Source: Nocardioides sp. L-11A
GTDB taxonomy: Bacteria > Actinomycetota > Actinomycetes > Propionibacteriales > Nocardioidaceae
Length of the DNA stretch: 64,000 nt
Direction: 5' to 3'
NCBI GenBank assembly: GCA_029961745.1
Contig: CP124680.1
Location: 806,001 to 870,000 of the forward strand
Positions 20,783 through 29,392 of the stretch are shown piece after piece. Position 1 is the first letter of the stretch. Each line of letters begins with the position of its first letter. Made by a program: the position numbers and the translations under genes. Below the pieces are notes generated by a model that ran no database searches, was not told the origin of the DNA, and saw only the letters and a program-made list of their open reading frames with translations.

Positions 20783-21328
20783 GTGACGACCACCGACACC
20801 GACCTCGCCGCCGACATCGACGCCACCTGCCGCCTCACGGGCGAGTTCGTGCTCCGCTCGGGCCAGGTGAGCAACGAGTACTTCGACAAGTACCTCTTCG
20901 AGGCCGACCCGCTGCTGCTCGCCCGGGTCGCGCGTGAGGTCGCGCAACTGCTGCCGGCCGACGCCGAGGTGCTCGGCGGCCTCGAGATGGGCGGTATCCC
21001 GATCGCCACCGCGGTCAGCCAGCTCGTGGGCCTGCCGGTCGTGTTCGTCCGCAAGAAGGCGAAGGAGTACGGCACCGCGAAGCTGGCCGAGGGCCCGGCG
21101 TACGACGGCCGCAAGGTGGTGCTGATCGAGGACGTCATCACCACCGGCGGCGCGGTGCGCGACGCGACCAACGCGCTGCGCTCGGGGGGTGCCGTGGTCG
21201 AGACCGTGGTCTGCGCGATCGATCGCAGTCCCGCCGGGGAGAACCCGCTCGCCGACGTCGAGCTCGAGGTGCGCGCGGTGCTGACCAAGGCCGAACTGGA
21301 CCAGGCCCGGGCCGCCGCCCAGGTCTGA
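20783..21328 (+). CDS. pyrE: Orotate phosphoribosyltransferase
   Basis: 181 residues. Converts orotate and PRPP to orotidine monophosphate in pyrimidine synthesis. The PRPP loop VLIEDVITTGGAV, the FVRKKAKEYGTAK loop and LEMGGIPIATAVS are diagnostic. GTG 20783 (VTTTDTDLAADID) is chosen as it gives the family's usual N-terminus and has AGGACC just before it; longer in-frame extensions upstream are not supported. Confidence 0.95.
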   Translation: MTTTDTDLAADIDATCRLTGEFVLRSGQVSNEYFDKYLFEADPLLLARVAREVAQLLPADAEVLGGLEMGGIPIATAVSQLVGLPVVFVRKKAKEYGTAKLAEGPAYDGRKVVLIEDVITTGGAVRDATNALRSGGAVVETVVCAIDRSPAGENPLADVELEVRAVLTKAELDQARAAAQV

Positions 21329-21388
21329 CGGCCCGGCCACCCGCGGTCACATCCGCATCACGGGGTCGCACTTGACGGGCACTTCTGT

Positions 21389-21453
21389 CACTGGGCGGGC
21401 GTTGCAACGGCCGCCCAGTGCAGGAATCGCCGGTCGACCGGCGATTCCTGCAC
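21389..21453. repeat. Composite palindromic repeat, copy 3 (B-A)
   Basis: Module B at 21389-21420 (left half CACTGGGCGGGCGTTG) pairs with its right half at 15 of 16 positions although its stem sequence differs from copies 1 and 2. Module A at 21418-21453 is a perfect 36-base palindrome with left half GTGCAGGAATCGCCGGTC. It sits between convergent pyrE and a VOC gene and may act as a bidirectional terminator. Confidence 0.9.
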
Positions 21454-21462
21454 CAACCAGAC

Positions 21463-21897
21463 TCAGCTCGCGCCGGGCGCGCCGGCGATGTTGACCAGCC
21501 AGTCGACGCCGTACTTGTCCTGCAGCATGCCGAAGCTGTCGCCCCACGGCGCCTTCTCCAGCGGCTGGTGGATGGTGGCGCCGTCGGCCAGGCCGTCCCA
21601 CCAGGAGCGCAGGGTGGCCTCGTCGTCGCTGGGGCCGCTGATGCTGACCTGCTGGGTCTGCGGCTCGCCGGGCACGTGCGAGGGGTGGTCGGCGCCCATG
21701 AGGAGCACGGTGTCGGAGACCGCCAGCGACGCGTGCATGACCCAGTCGACCTCGGCCTCGGCGACGCCCATCGCGGTGCCGCCCATGTCGGCGAAGGTCA
21801 TCACGGTGAGCTCGCCGCCGAGCACCGACTGGTAGAACTCCATCGCCTCGCGGGCCCGGCCGCGCCAGTTGATGTAGGGGTTGAGGTTGATCGTCAT
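21463..21897 (-). CDS. VOC family (PhnB-like) protein
   Basis: 144-residue vicinal-oxygen-chelate protein of the PhnB/glyoxalase-like type: LNPYINWRGRAREAMEFYQSVLGG at the start, LMGADHP mid-protein, and PWGDSFGMLQDKYGVDWLVN at the end are typical. Biochemical role is unknown for most members; metal-dependent ring or thiol chemistry is possible. ATG start, ends 10 bases from a palindromic repeat. Confidence 0.92.
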   Translation of the reverse strand: MTINLNPYINWRGRAREAMEFYQSVLGGELTVMTFADMGGTAMGVAEAEVDWVMHASLAVSDTVLLMGADHPSHVPGEPQTQQVSISGPSDDEATLRSWWDGLADGATIHQPLEKAPWGDSFGMLQDKYGVDWLVNIAGAPGAS

Positions 21898-21956
21898 CGC
21901 TGCTCCCGGTGTCGTGGTGGACTCGATGCCGGGAAGACTGTCACCTCAGGGTGAAC

Positions 21957-22700
21957 TCATCGCTCCTCGGCGACCGGACTCTCGGTGGAGCCGGCGAGCT
22001 CCTTGCGGCGCTTCGCGGCGGGGCGCTTGTGCCGCCACCACTCCCACGCGAGCGGGACCGCGGAGAAGGCGAGGATGGCGAGAGTGACGTAGTCGATGTT
22101 CTCGCCGAGCGCCGGGATCGCGGCGCCGAGGAAGTAGCCCAGCAGCGTGATCGAGACGACCCACAGGACCGCACCGATCGCGCTCCAGGTGAAGAACCGG
22201 CGGCGCTCCATCATGGTCACGCCGGCGACGACGGTGATGTAGGTGCGCACGAACGGCACGAACCGGCCGATCACGAGTGCCTTGTTGCCGTGCTTGTCGA
22301 AGAAGGCGCTGGTGTTGTCGAAGTACTTCTTCTTGAGGATCCGGCCCTCGCGCTCGTACAGCGGCGGGCCGAGCTTGCGGCCGATCTCGTAGCCCGCGAC
22401 ATTGCCGGCGAAGGCCGCGACGATGAGCAGGGCCATCGCGATGATCAGCTCGATCGGCTCGTTGGAGATCCCGACGACCGAATAGCCGGTCTTGTTGCTG
22501 CCCGCGATGAACAGCCCGAGTGCGAACAGCAGGGTGTCGCCGGGCAGGAACGGGAAGAACAGACCGCACTCGACGAAGACGATGCCGATCGCGATCCAGA
22601 TGAACATGGTGCCGTACTCATGTTGCAACCACTCGGGATCGAGCCACTTGATACCGAGCAGCATCGGCACGACGAGCGGGGTCGCGACCAGCGAGTTCAC
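21957..22700 (-). CDS. DedA family membrane protein
   Basis: 247 residues. DedA/SNARE-associated family with CGLFFPFLPGDTLLFALG, ATG-rich helices, GNVAGYEIGRKLG, and the key FVPFVRTYITVVAGVTMM re-entrant motif; the C-terminus is basic. Family members flip or scramble phospholipids and support membrane homeostasis. GTG start 22700 (VNSLVATPL). Likely monocistronic and divergent from the methyltransferase gene. Confidence 0.95.
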   Translation of the reverse strand: MNSLVATPLVVPMLLGIKWLDPEWLQHEYGTMFIWIAIGIVFVECGLFFPFLPGDTLLFALGLFIAGSNKTGYSVVGISNEPIELIIAMALLIVAAFAGNVAGYEIGRKLGPPLYEREGRILKKKYFDNTSAFFDKHGNKALVIGRFVPFVRTYITVVAGVTMMERRRFFTWSAIGAVLWVVSITLLGYFLGAAIPALGENIDYVTLAILAFSAVPLAWEWWRHKRPAAKRRKELAGSTESPVAEER

Positions 22701-22752
22701 GGCGCCACGCTACCCGCCACCGCCCAACGGGTTGGTCGATAGGGTCGGGTTC

Positions 22753-23433
22753 GTGGTCGAGGAGGAGCGGGCGCCGTACGACCCGATGCCCCACGGGCAG
22801 CCCGAGGTCGGGGTCGGGCCGTGGCCCGGGCCGTGGCCCGAGGGGCCCGGGAGCGAGGTGTACGACGAGGCGCTGCTGCGCGACGGCGACCGGCGCAATG
22901 TCGTCGACCGCTACCGGTACTGGTCCGTCGAGGCGATCGTCGCCGACCTCGACCGGCGCCGCCACGGCTTCCACGTCGCGATCGAGAACTGGCAGCACGA
23001 CTTCAATATCGGCACCATCGTCCGCTCCGCGAACGCCTTCCTCGCCGCCGAGGTGCACATCATCGGCAACCGCCGCTGGAACCGCCGCGGCGCCATGGTC
23101 ACCGACCGCTACCAGCACGTCCGCCACCACTCGAGCGTCGCCGACCTGCACGCCTACCTGGCCGAGACGGCCGTCCCGCTCCTCGGCATCGACAACCTGC
23201 CGGGGTCCGCGCATCTCGAGACGATGGTGCTGCCCGAGCGGGTCTGCTTCCTGTTCGGCCAGGAGGGGCCCGGTCTCTCGGCGGGGGCGCGGGAAGCCTG
23301 CGACGGGACCTTCTCCATCGCCCAGTTCGGCTCGACCCGGTCGATCAACGCGTCGGCGGCCGCGGCCATCGCCATGCACGCATGGGTCCGCCAGCACGCC
23401 GACCTCGGCGGCGACGGGGCCTGGCGAGGCTGA
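22753..23433 (+). CDS. SpoU/TrmH-family RNA methyltransferase
   Basis: About 226 residues. SPOUT knot motifs are clear: motif 1 NIGTIVRSANAF, motif 2 LFGQEGPGLS, motif 3 SINASAAAAIAMHAW. It should transfer a methyl group from S-adenosylmethionine to a ribose in tRNA or rRNA; the target is unknown. A Pro/Gly-rich N-terminal 40 residues precede the domain. GTG 22753 is the likely start but is the least certain part of the model. Confidence 0.87.
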   Translation: MVEEERAPYDPMPHGQPEVGVGPWPGPWPEGPGSEVYDEALLRDGDRRNVVDRYRYWSVEAIVADLDRRRHGFHVAIENWQHDFNIGTIVRSANAFLAAEVHIIGNRRWNRRGAMVTDRYQHVRHHSSVADLHAYLAETAVPLLGIDNLPGSAHLETMVLPERVCFLFGQEGPGLSAGAREACDGTFSIAQFGSTRSINASAAAAIAMHAWVRQHADLGGDGAWRG

Positions 23434-23449
23434 GGAGTGGGCCGGCATG

Positions 23450-23947
23450 TCAGCCGGTCTCGACCTCCGCCAGCCGTCCCCGCAGGGCGGCCAGGCCGCG
23501 CGAGGTGTGGCTCTTCACCGTGCCCTCGGAGATGCCGAGCTCGGCGGCGACCTCGGCGACGGGCAGCCCGAGCCAGTGACGCAGCAGGACCACGGCCCGT
23601 TGCTGGACGGGGAGCTCCTGGAGGGCGGCGACGAGCGAGTCGCGCTCCTCGACGCCGAGGCCGGGAACGGCGGCGAGGTCGGGAAGGGTGTCGGTCGGGA
23701 CCTCGCGGCGTACGGCGCGCCGGGACTCGTCGATGGCGGCGTTGAGCAGGATCCTGCGGACGTAGGCGTCCTCGGTGCCCTGCCGGGAGACCCGGGGCCA
23801 GGCGACGTAGAGGCGGACCAGGGCGGTCTGCACCAGGTCGTCGGCGCGGTGCCAGTCGCCGCACATGCCGTAGGCGATGCGGCGCAGCCGGTCGCGGCGA
23901 GCGGTGGCGAACTCGACGTACGCCGCCTCGCGCTCGGCGCGCCTCAC
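23450..23947 (-). CDS. SigE-family RNA polymerase sigma factor
   Basis: 165-residue ECF-like sigma factor. Region 2 (about 8-75: FATARRDRLRRIAYGMCGDW, ADDLVQTALVRLYVAWPRV) and region 4 (about 105-155: LQELPVQQRAVVLLRHWLGL, ISEGTVKSHTSRGLAALR) are complete. This actinobacterial family (SigE-type) often answers envelope signals. GTG start overlaps the stop of the upstream membrane-protein gene by four bases, so sigma factor and membrane partner are made together. Confidence 0.95.
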   Translation of the reverse strand: MRRAEREAAYVEFATARRDRLRRIAYGMCGDWHRADDLVQTALVRLYVAWPRVSRQGTEDAYVRRILLNAAIDESRRAVRREVPTDTLPDLAAVPGLGVEERDSLVAALQELPVQQRAVVLLRHWLGLPVAEVAAELGISEGTVKSHTSRGLAALRGRLAEVETG

Positions 23948-24798
23948 CGGCTGCTCCGCAGGTGGTCGACGAAGCCGGCCATGGTGCCGCGCTCGTCGGC
24001 CGCCGGGTAGTCATCGGCGACGGTCAGCAGCGTCAGGTCGTCGACCTGGTGGGCCACGCCCCACACCTGCTCCGAGCCGACCCGCAGCCGGACCGGCACG
24101 CCGTCGGCGAGGAAGGTCAGCGGGTCGCCCTGACGGACCAGTCGGACGCCGTACCGGGCCTCGAGCCGGCCGTCGTCGTCGAAGGCGACGAGCTGGTCGG
24201 TGGAGCCGGTGAAGAGCAGGTCGGCCTGGTAGGCGACCCAGCTGTCCAGGTCGGGGAAGACGCCGCTCGCCTCGGGATCGGCGACCCCGCGGCCGCTCTG
24301 GGAGGTGCTGCTGCCGTCGTCCTCGGCCCCGGACCTGTAGAGCAGGGTCCAGACGACCTGGTCGCCGTTGCGGACGGCGAGTGCGATCGACGCGACGACG
24401 CGGGAGTCGTCGTCGAGCTCACTGCCGGTGATCGGCTCGTTGACGCGGTCGACCACGGTCCAGCCGCGCTGCACGAGCAGGTCGCCCGTCGGGGCGTCGT
24501 ACCCGACGGGGAAGTCGGCGGGCAGGTCGCTGGTCGCGTGGAGGTCGTCGGTGCGGACCCCGGCGACCGCCGCGACCTGGACCGTCCGGTCCTGGCCGTC
24601 GTCGCCCGACGAGCCGTTCACTGCCCACACGGTGCCGCCCGCGACGAGCGCGAGGGCCAGGGCCGCCCCGCCCCGGGTCAGCCGACGACGGCGTACGGCG
24701 CGGCGGCCGGCGCCGATCGTCGTACCGATCTCGAAGCCGGAGGGCGGCGTGGGCCGCTCCCCGAGCTCGGCCTGCAGTCGGTCGATGATGTCCTGCAC
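23944..24798 (-). CDS. Membrane-anchored partner of the SigE-type sigma factor, unknown
   Basis: 284 residues: cytoplasmic N-terminus (about 1-42) with a basic stretch RRAVRRRRLTRGG, one helix (about 44-60, AALALALVAGGTVWAV) and a 220-residue extracytoplasmic domain with no recognised family. The topology resembles an anti-sigma factor, but no ZAS zinc motif (HxxxCxxC) is present. It is transcribed before the sigma gene, the reverse of the usual sigma/anti-sigma order. GTG start after GGAGGAC. Confidence 0.75.
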   Translation of the reverse strand: MQDIIDRLQAELGERPTPPSGFEIGTTIGAGRRAVRRRRLTRGGAALALALVAGGTVWAVNGSSGDDGQDRTVQVAAVAGVRTDDLHATSDLPADFPVGYDAPTGDLLVQRGWTVVDRVNEPITGSELDDDSRVVASIALAVRNGDQVVWTLLYRSGAEDDGSSTSQSGRGVADPEASGVFPDLDSWVAYQADLLFTGSTDQLVAFDDDGRLEARYGVRLVRQGDPLTFLADGVPVRLRVGSEQVWGVAHQVDDLTLLTVADDYPAADERGTMAGFVDHLRSSR

Positions 24799-24834
24799 GG
24801 GTCCTCCGAGGGTCGCGACGATTCACTCAACCAC

Positions 24835-24864
24835 GGATACGCACGCCGACGCGGATCGGTTGTC
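24835..24864 (-). promoter_or_regulatory. Candidate ECF-type promoter for the sigma operon
   Basis: Read on the minus strand: GACAACC (24864-24858), 16-base spacer, CGTATCC (24841-24835), then about 36 bases to the GTG at 24798. The spacing and the AAC/CGT cores are ECF-like and would suit autoregulation by the SigE-type factor. This is pattern recognition only. Confidence 0.45.
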
Positions 24865-24914
24865 ACGGTAGGTTGAGACGGACGTAACCGGACCCCGCGC
24901 AGGAGCCAGCCAGC

Positions 24915-25946
24915 ATGCCCATCGCCACCCCTGAGAAGTACGCCGAGATGCTCGACGCCGCGAAGGCCGGCGCGTTCGCCTTCCCGGCCATCAACGTCAC
25001 GTCCTCCCAGACGCTCAACGCAGCGCTCAAGGGATTCGCCGATGCCGGTTCCGACGGCATCGTCCAGGTGTCGACCGGTGGGGCCGAGTACCTCTCCGGC
25101 CCCTCCGTGAAGGACATGGTCACCGGCTCCGTCGCCTTCGCCGCGTACGCCGCCGAGGTGGCGAAGAGCTACCCGGTCAACATCGCGCTGCACACCGACC
25201 ACTGCCCCAAGGACAAGCTCGACGGGTTCGTCCGCCCGCTGCTCGCGATCTCCGCCGAGCGGGTGGCCCGGGGCGAGGCGCCGCTGTTCCAGTCGCACAT
25301 GTGGGACGGCTCCGCCGTACCGCTCGACGAGAACCTGCAGATCGCCGAGGAGCTGCTGGCCAAGGCCGCCGCCGCGCGGATCATCCTCGAGATCGAGGTC
25401 GGCGTCGTCGGCGGTGAGGAGGACGGCATCGTCGGCGCGATCGACGAGAAGCTCTACACCACGGCCGAGGACGCCCTGGCGACGGTGCGCGCGCTCGGCG
25501 TCGGCGAGAAGGGCCGCTACCTGACCGCCCTCACCTTCGGCAACGTCCACGGCGTCTACAAGCCGGGCAACGTCAAGCTGCGCCCGGAGATCCTGCGCGA
25601 CGCGCAGGCGGCCGTCGTCGCCGAGCTCGGGCTCGCGGCCGACGCGAAGCCGTTCGACCTGGTCTTCCACGGCGGCTCCGGGTCGAGCGCCGAGGAGATC
25701 GCCGCGGCGGTCGACTACGGCGTCGTGAAGATGAACGTCGACACCGACACGCAGTACGCCTTCACCCGTCCCGCGGTCGACCACATGCTGCGTAACTACG
25801 ACGGCGTCCTGAAGATCGACGGCGAGGTCGGCGACAAGAAGGCGTACGACCCGCGCGCCTGGGGCAAGGCCGCCGAGGCCGGCATGGCCGCCCGCGTCGT
25901 CGAGGCTGCCGAGAACCTGCGCTCGGCCGGCAAGACCGTCGGGTGA
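24915..25946 (+). CDS. fbaA: Class II fructose-bisphosphate aldolase
   Basis: 343 residues. Cleaves fructose 1,6-bisphosphate in glycolysis and runs in reverse in gluconeogenesis. Zn-binding LHTDHCPKDK, LEIEVGVVGGEEDGI, FGNVHGVYKPGNVKL and FHGGSGSS mark a class II (zinc) enzyme. ATG behind CAGGAGCC. Its stop overlaps the ilvA start by four bases. Confidence 0.98.
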   Translation: MPIATPEKYAEMLDAAKAGAFAFPAINVTSSQTLNAALKGFADAGSDGIVQVSTGGAEYLSGPSVKDMVTGSVAFAAYAAEVAKSYPVNIALHTDHCPKDKLDGFVRPLLAISAERVARGEAPLFQSHMWDGSAVPLDENLQIAEELLAKAAAARIILEIEVGVVGGEEDGIVGAIDEKLYTTAEDALATVRALGVGEKGRYLTALTFGNVHGVYKPGNVKLRPEILRDAQAAVVAELGLAADAKPFDLVFHGGSGSSAEEIAAAVDYGVVKMNVDTDTQYAFTRPAVDHMLRNYDGVLKIDGEVGDKKAYDPRAWGKAAEAGMAARVVEAAENLRSAGKTVG

Positions 25947-27232
25947 CGCAGACGCTCCCCACCGCCGCCGACGTCGACCGGGCGGCCGCCCTGCTCGGGC
26001 CGGTCATCCCGCCCACCCCGCTGCAGCGCGCCGACCGGCTCTCCGCACTCACCGGCCTCGAGGTCTGGCTCAAGCGCGAGGATCTGACCCCGGTCCGCTC
26101 CTACAAGGCGCGCGGCGCCTACACCGTGCTGGCCGGACTCACCGAGGAGGAGCGCTCACGCGGCGTGACCTGCGCGAGTGCCGGCAACCACGCCCAGGGC
26201 GTCGCCTTCGCCTGCGCCCGCGCGGGCGTGCACGCGACGATCTTCCTGCCGCGCACCACCCCACGCCAGAAGCGGGACCGGGTCGCGGCCCTCGGCGGTG
26301 ACCAGGTCGAGGTCGTCATCGCCGGTGAGGCGTACGACGACGCGGCGGTCGCGGCCGCCGATTTCGCCGCGGCCTCCGGGGCCACCGTGGTCCCGGCGTT
26401 CGACCACGCCGGCATCGTCGCCGGCCAGGGCACCGTGGCGGCCGAGATCCTGGCCCAGTCGGCCGAGCTCGGCTGGCAGCCCGACGCGCTGGTGCTCCCC
26501 GTGGGCGGGGCGGGGCTGATCGCAGGCTGCCTCACCGTGCTCGGCGAGCGGCTACCCGGCGTACGCGTCGTCGCGGCCGAGCCGGCCGGCGCCGCCTCGC
26601 TGGCCGCGGCCCTCGACGCCGGGGGCCCGGTCGAGCTCGACACGGTCGATCCGTTCGTCGACGGCGCCGCGGTGCGCCGGGTCGGCGACCTGACCTACCG
26701 GGCCGTCGCCGAGGCGGGCGCTCTGGTCGACCTGTCGATCGCGGCGGTGCCCGAGGGGCTGATCTGCGTGGAGATGCTCGACCTCTACCAGGTCGACGGC
26801 ATCATCGCCGAGCCCGCCGGCGCCCTGGCCCCCGCGGCCCTGCGCCTGCCGGCCGACAGCCCGGCGGGTCTCGCCCCCGGCAGCCGCGTCGTCGTGGTGG
26901 TGTCGGGCGGCAACAACGACGTCTCGCGCTACGCCGACATCGTCGAGCGGGCGCTGGTCCACGAGGGGCTCAAGCACTACTTCCTCGTGGAGTTCCCCCA
27001 GGAGCCGGGCGCGCTGCGCCGGTTCCTCGACGACGTGCTCGGGCCCGACGACGACATCACCCTGTTCGAGTACACCAAGCGCAACAGCCGGGAGACCGGC
27101 CCCGCGCTGGTCGGCATCGAGATGCAGTCGCCCGACGACCTCGCCGGGCTGCTGGCGCGGATGGCGGAGTCGCGGCTGCGGGTCGAGAAGGTGCCGCCGG
27201 ACAGCCCGCTGTTCGGGTTCGTGCTCTCCTGA
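25943..27232 (+). CDS. ilvA: Threonine ammonia-lyase (threonine dehydratase)
   Basis: 429 residues. PLP enzyme making 2-oxobutanoate from threonine, first step of isoleucine synthesis. PLP lysine in VRSYKARGAY, CASAGNHAQGVAFAC, the glycine loop PVGGAGLIAGC and VVVSGGNNDVSRY are present. A single ACT-like C-terminal domain (about 340-429, KHYFLVEFPQEPGALRRFLD) indicates the short biosynthetic form seen in corynebacteria, with likely feedback by isoleucine. GTG start overlaps fbaA. Confidence 0.95.
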   Translation: MTQTLPTAADVDRAAALLGPVIPPTPLQRADRLSALTGLEVWLKREDLTPVRSYKARGAYTVLAGLTEEERSRGVTCASAGNHAQGVAFACARAGVHATIFLPRTTPRQKRDRVAALGGDQVEVVIAGEAYDDAAVAAADFAAASGATVVPAFDHAGIVAGQGTVAAEILAQSAELGWQPDALVLPVGGAGLIAGCLTVLGERLPGVRVVAAEPAGAASLAAALDAGGPVELDTVDPFVDGAAVRRVGDLTYRAVAEAGALVDLSIAAVPEGLICVEMLDLYQVDGIIAEPAGALAPAALRLPADSPAGLAPGSRVVVVVSGGNNDVSRYADIVERALVHEGLKHYFLVEFPQEPGALRRFLDDVLGPDDDITLFEYTKRNSRETGPALVGIEMQSPDDLAGLLARMAESRLRVEKVPPDSPLFGFVLS

Positions 27233-27239
27233 GACGACC

Positions 27240-27259
27240 TGTAGACCTTGTTGTCTACA
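27240..27259. promoter_or_regulatory. Palindromic operator of the toxin-antitoxin operon
   Basis: TGTAGAC-N6-GTCTACA is a perfect 7-base inverted repeat located 18 bases before the antitoxin start. Ribbon-helix-helix antitoxins usually repress their own operon through such sites. It stands out by being AT-richer than its surroundings. Confidence 0.7.
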
Positions 27260-27277
27260 GCGAGCTACCCTGGGAGG

Positions 27278-27475
27278 GTGAGCGACACGACGACGATCCG
27301 GGTCAGCCGCGCCACGCGCGACGCGCTCAACGATCTGGCCGCCCGTCGCGGCGAGACCGTGATCGACTCCGTCTCCCGTGCCGTACGGCTGCTCGAACAA
27401 GAGGTGATCGGCGCCGATCTCGCTGCGCCGCTCCGCGAGGACGAGCTCGCCTGGCTCGATGCTGACGCCGGGTGA
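27278..27475 (+). CDS. Ribbon-helix-helix antitoxin
   Basis: 65-residue protein. N-terminal TTTIRVSRATRDALNDLAAR is a ribbon-helix-helix strand and helix; DSVSRAVRLLEQE is the second helix; the acidic C-terminal tail (REDELAWLDADAG) would bind and neutralise the toxin. GTG 27278 follows GGGAGG. Overlaps the toxin gene by 17 bases, the typical antitoxin-first order. Confidence 0.87.
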   Translation: MSDTTTIRVSRATRDALNDLAARRGETVIDSVSRAVRLLEQEVIGADLAAPLREDELAWLDADAG

Positions 27476-27797
27476 CGTCGTCGAGCTCGATCTCGGCACT
27501 CCGACCGGGGCCGAGGCGGGCCCGCGCAGGCCCGCTGTCGTGGTGACCGCCGAGCGCATCCTCCGGGGCGGGCCGAACGTCATCCAGGTGGTGCCCCTCA
27601 CCCGCACGGTCCGCGACAGCGGTGCCGAGGTCGCCATCGAGCCTGATGAGCACAACGGTCTCATCGCCACGTCCGCTGCGCAGTGCCAGCACATCCGCTC
27701 CGTCGCCACCCCGCGGGTGGGGGCGCGGATCGGCAATGTCGGCCCGGTCGTGCTGCGGCAGATCCGGGGAATCGTCGCGACCATCATCGACGCCTGA
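27459..27797 (+). CDS. MazF/PemK-family toxin
   Basis: 112-residue MazF-like endoribonuclease: PGDVVELDLGTPTGAEAGPRRPAVVV is the first barrel region with the conserved Arg-Pro-Ala-Val, VVPLTRTVR and LIATSAAQCQHIRSV follow, and VGPVVLRQIRGIVATII closes the domain. Expected to cleave mRNA at short motifs when freed from the upstream antitoxin. Complete and apparently functional. Confidence 0.92.
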   Translation: MLTPGDVVELDLGTPTGAEAGPRRPAVVVTAERILRGGPNVIQVVPLTRTVRDSGAEVAIEPDEHNGLIATSAAQCQHIRSVATPRVGARIGNVGPVVLRQIRGIVATIIDA

Positions 27798-27850
27798 GAA
27801 CGTGTCTGAACCACGTCTCTCGCCGCGCGGCCCGCGGACGCTGCGCACGG

Positions 27851-29341
27851 TCAGTGCGTCGCGAAGCCCTCGTGCCGGGGCCTCTCGTAGAACATCACCG
27901 CCACGAGGCCGACGACATAGACCAGGGCGGGCAGCCACAGCGACTGTTGCATCGCCCGGCTGAACAGCTCGGCCACCCGCGGGTCGGCGATCTGGGCGGC
28001 CCCGGCCTCGCCGTGGGCGGCGGCCCCGGGCAGGTAGTGGGCCAGCCGGCTGTCCATGATCACGGCGATCGCGGCGGCGCCGAGCACCGAGCCCACCTGC
28101 CGGGTGGCGTTGTAGACGCCGGCGCCGGCGCCGGCCTGGTGCATCGGCAGGTTGCGGTTGGCGGTGGTCGCGGTCGGGGCCCAGATGAAGGCGTTCCCGA
28201 CGCCGATCAGGGCCATCGGGATGGCGAGCTCCCACACCGGGACGCCGGGCTCGAGGCGCCAGACGAGCGCGAGGAAGCCGACCAGGCTGGCCGCGAACCC
28301 GAAGCCCAGCACCCGGCGCGGGTGCTGGCGGTCCGAGAGCCGGCCGACCAGCCGGGCGAGCAGGATCGACATCACCGCCATGGGCAGCATCAGCAGCGCC
28401 GCCTGGGTGGGGGAGTAGCCGCGCACCGCCTGGGCGTAGAGCATGAGCGGGAAGCCGAAGGACGCGGCGGTGGCCCCCATGCAGGTGATCGCGATCGTCG
28501 ACACCGAGAAGTTGCGGTCGCGGAACAGGTCGAGCGGCACCAACGGCTCGGTGCGGTTGAGCCGCTGCCACACGATGAAGGCGACCAGCAGGACGCCGCC
28601 GCCGGCGATCATCGCGATGATCCAGCTCGCCCAGTCCATCTGGTGGCCCTCCTGGATGCCGAAGCAGAGCAGGAACATCGCCCCGCCGGACAGGGCGACC
28701 CCGATCCAGTCGAACCGGTGTGCGTGGGTGGGCAGCGCGGGGACCAGCCGCCACGCCATCGCGAAGGCGAGCAGGCCGACGGGCAGGTTGATGAAGAAGA
28801 TCCACTCCCAGCCCAGGCCGTCGGTGAGCACGCCGCCGAGCAGCGGGCCGACGACCATCGCGACGCCGGCCGTGGCGCCCCACACCGCCATCGCGCTGCC
28901 GCGCTGGGCCGGCGGGAAGATCCGGGTGATGATCGCCATCGTCTGCGGCGTCATCAGCGAGGCGCCGAGGCCCTGCACGACCCGCGCCACGATGAGCGCC
29001 TCCACGGTCGTGGTCAGGCCGCACCACAGCGAGGCGAGGGTGAAGACGGTGAGACCGATGAGGTAGAGGTACTTCGCGCCGTAGCGGTCGCCGAGGCGGC
29101 CGGTGATGAGCACCGGGACGGCGTAGGCCAGCATGTAGGCGCTCGACACCCACACCACGTCGTTCACGGACGCATCGAGGTCCTCGATGATCGTCGGCGT
29201 CGCCACGGTGACGATCGTGAGGTCGACCAGGATCATGAAGAACCCGATGACCAGCGCCCACAGCGCCGGCCAGGGGTTGGTCGTCGCCTGTCCGGGAGCG
29301 GGCGGGGCGACGGATCCGAGAGAGTCACTGGTCACGAACAC
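27851..29341 (-). CDS. MFS drug exporter, DHA2 (EmrB/QacA) type
   Basis: 496 residues with about 14 membrane helices. Motif A-like GRLGDRYGAKYLYLIG between helices 2 and 3, QGLGASLMTPQTMAII (motif C region GPLLGGVLTDGLGWEWIFFIN) are diagnostic of DHA2 proton antiporters. Likely exports a toxic or signalling compound; substrate unknown. GTG 29341 gives VFVTSDSLGS; GTG 29335 (VTSDSLGS) is equally plausible. A TTGACT stretch lies just upstream. Confidence 0.94.
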   Translation of the reverse strand: MFVTSDSLGSVAPPAPGQATTNPWPALWALVIGFFMILVDLTIVTVATPTIIEDLDASVNDVVWVSSAYMLAYAVPVLITGRLGDRYGAKYLYLIGLTVFTLASLWCGLTTTVEALIVARVVQGLGASLMTPQTMAIITRIFPPAQRGSAMAVWGATAGVAMVVGPLLGGVLTDGLGWEWIFFINLPVGLLAFAMAWRLVPALPTHAHRFDWIGVALSGGAMFLLCFGIQEGHQMDWASWIIAMIAGGGVLLVAFIVWQRLNRTEPLVPLDLFRDRNFSVSTIAITCMGATAASFGFPLMLYAQAVRGYSPTQAALLMLPMAVMSILLARLVGRLSDRQHPRRVLGFGFAASLVGFLALVWRLEPGVPVWELAIPMALIGVGNAFIWAPTATTANRNLPMHQAGAGAGVYNATRQVGSVLGAAAIAVIMDSRLAHYLPGAAAHGEAGAAQIADPRVAELFSRAMQQSLWLPALVYVVGLVAVMFYERPRHEGFATH

Positions 29342-29392
29342 CAGTCAACACCCGAACGCCGACAGGTCTTCCCCGCCGGTCAGAATGGGAGC

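Noticed and set aside
27794-27807. KstR-like sequence GAGAACGTGTCTGA after the MazF-type gene
   Set aside because: The first T is missing and the GTT half-site is GTC; it is between convergent gene ends rather than at a promoter.
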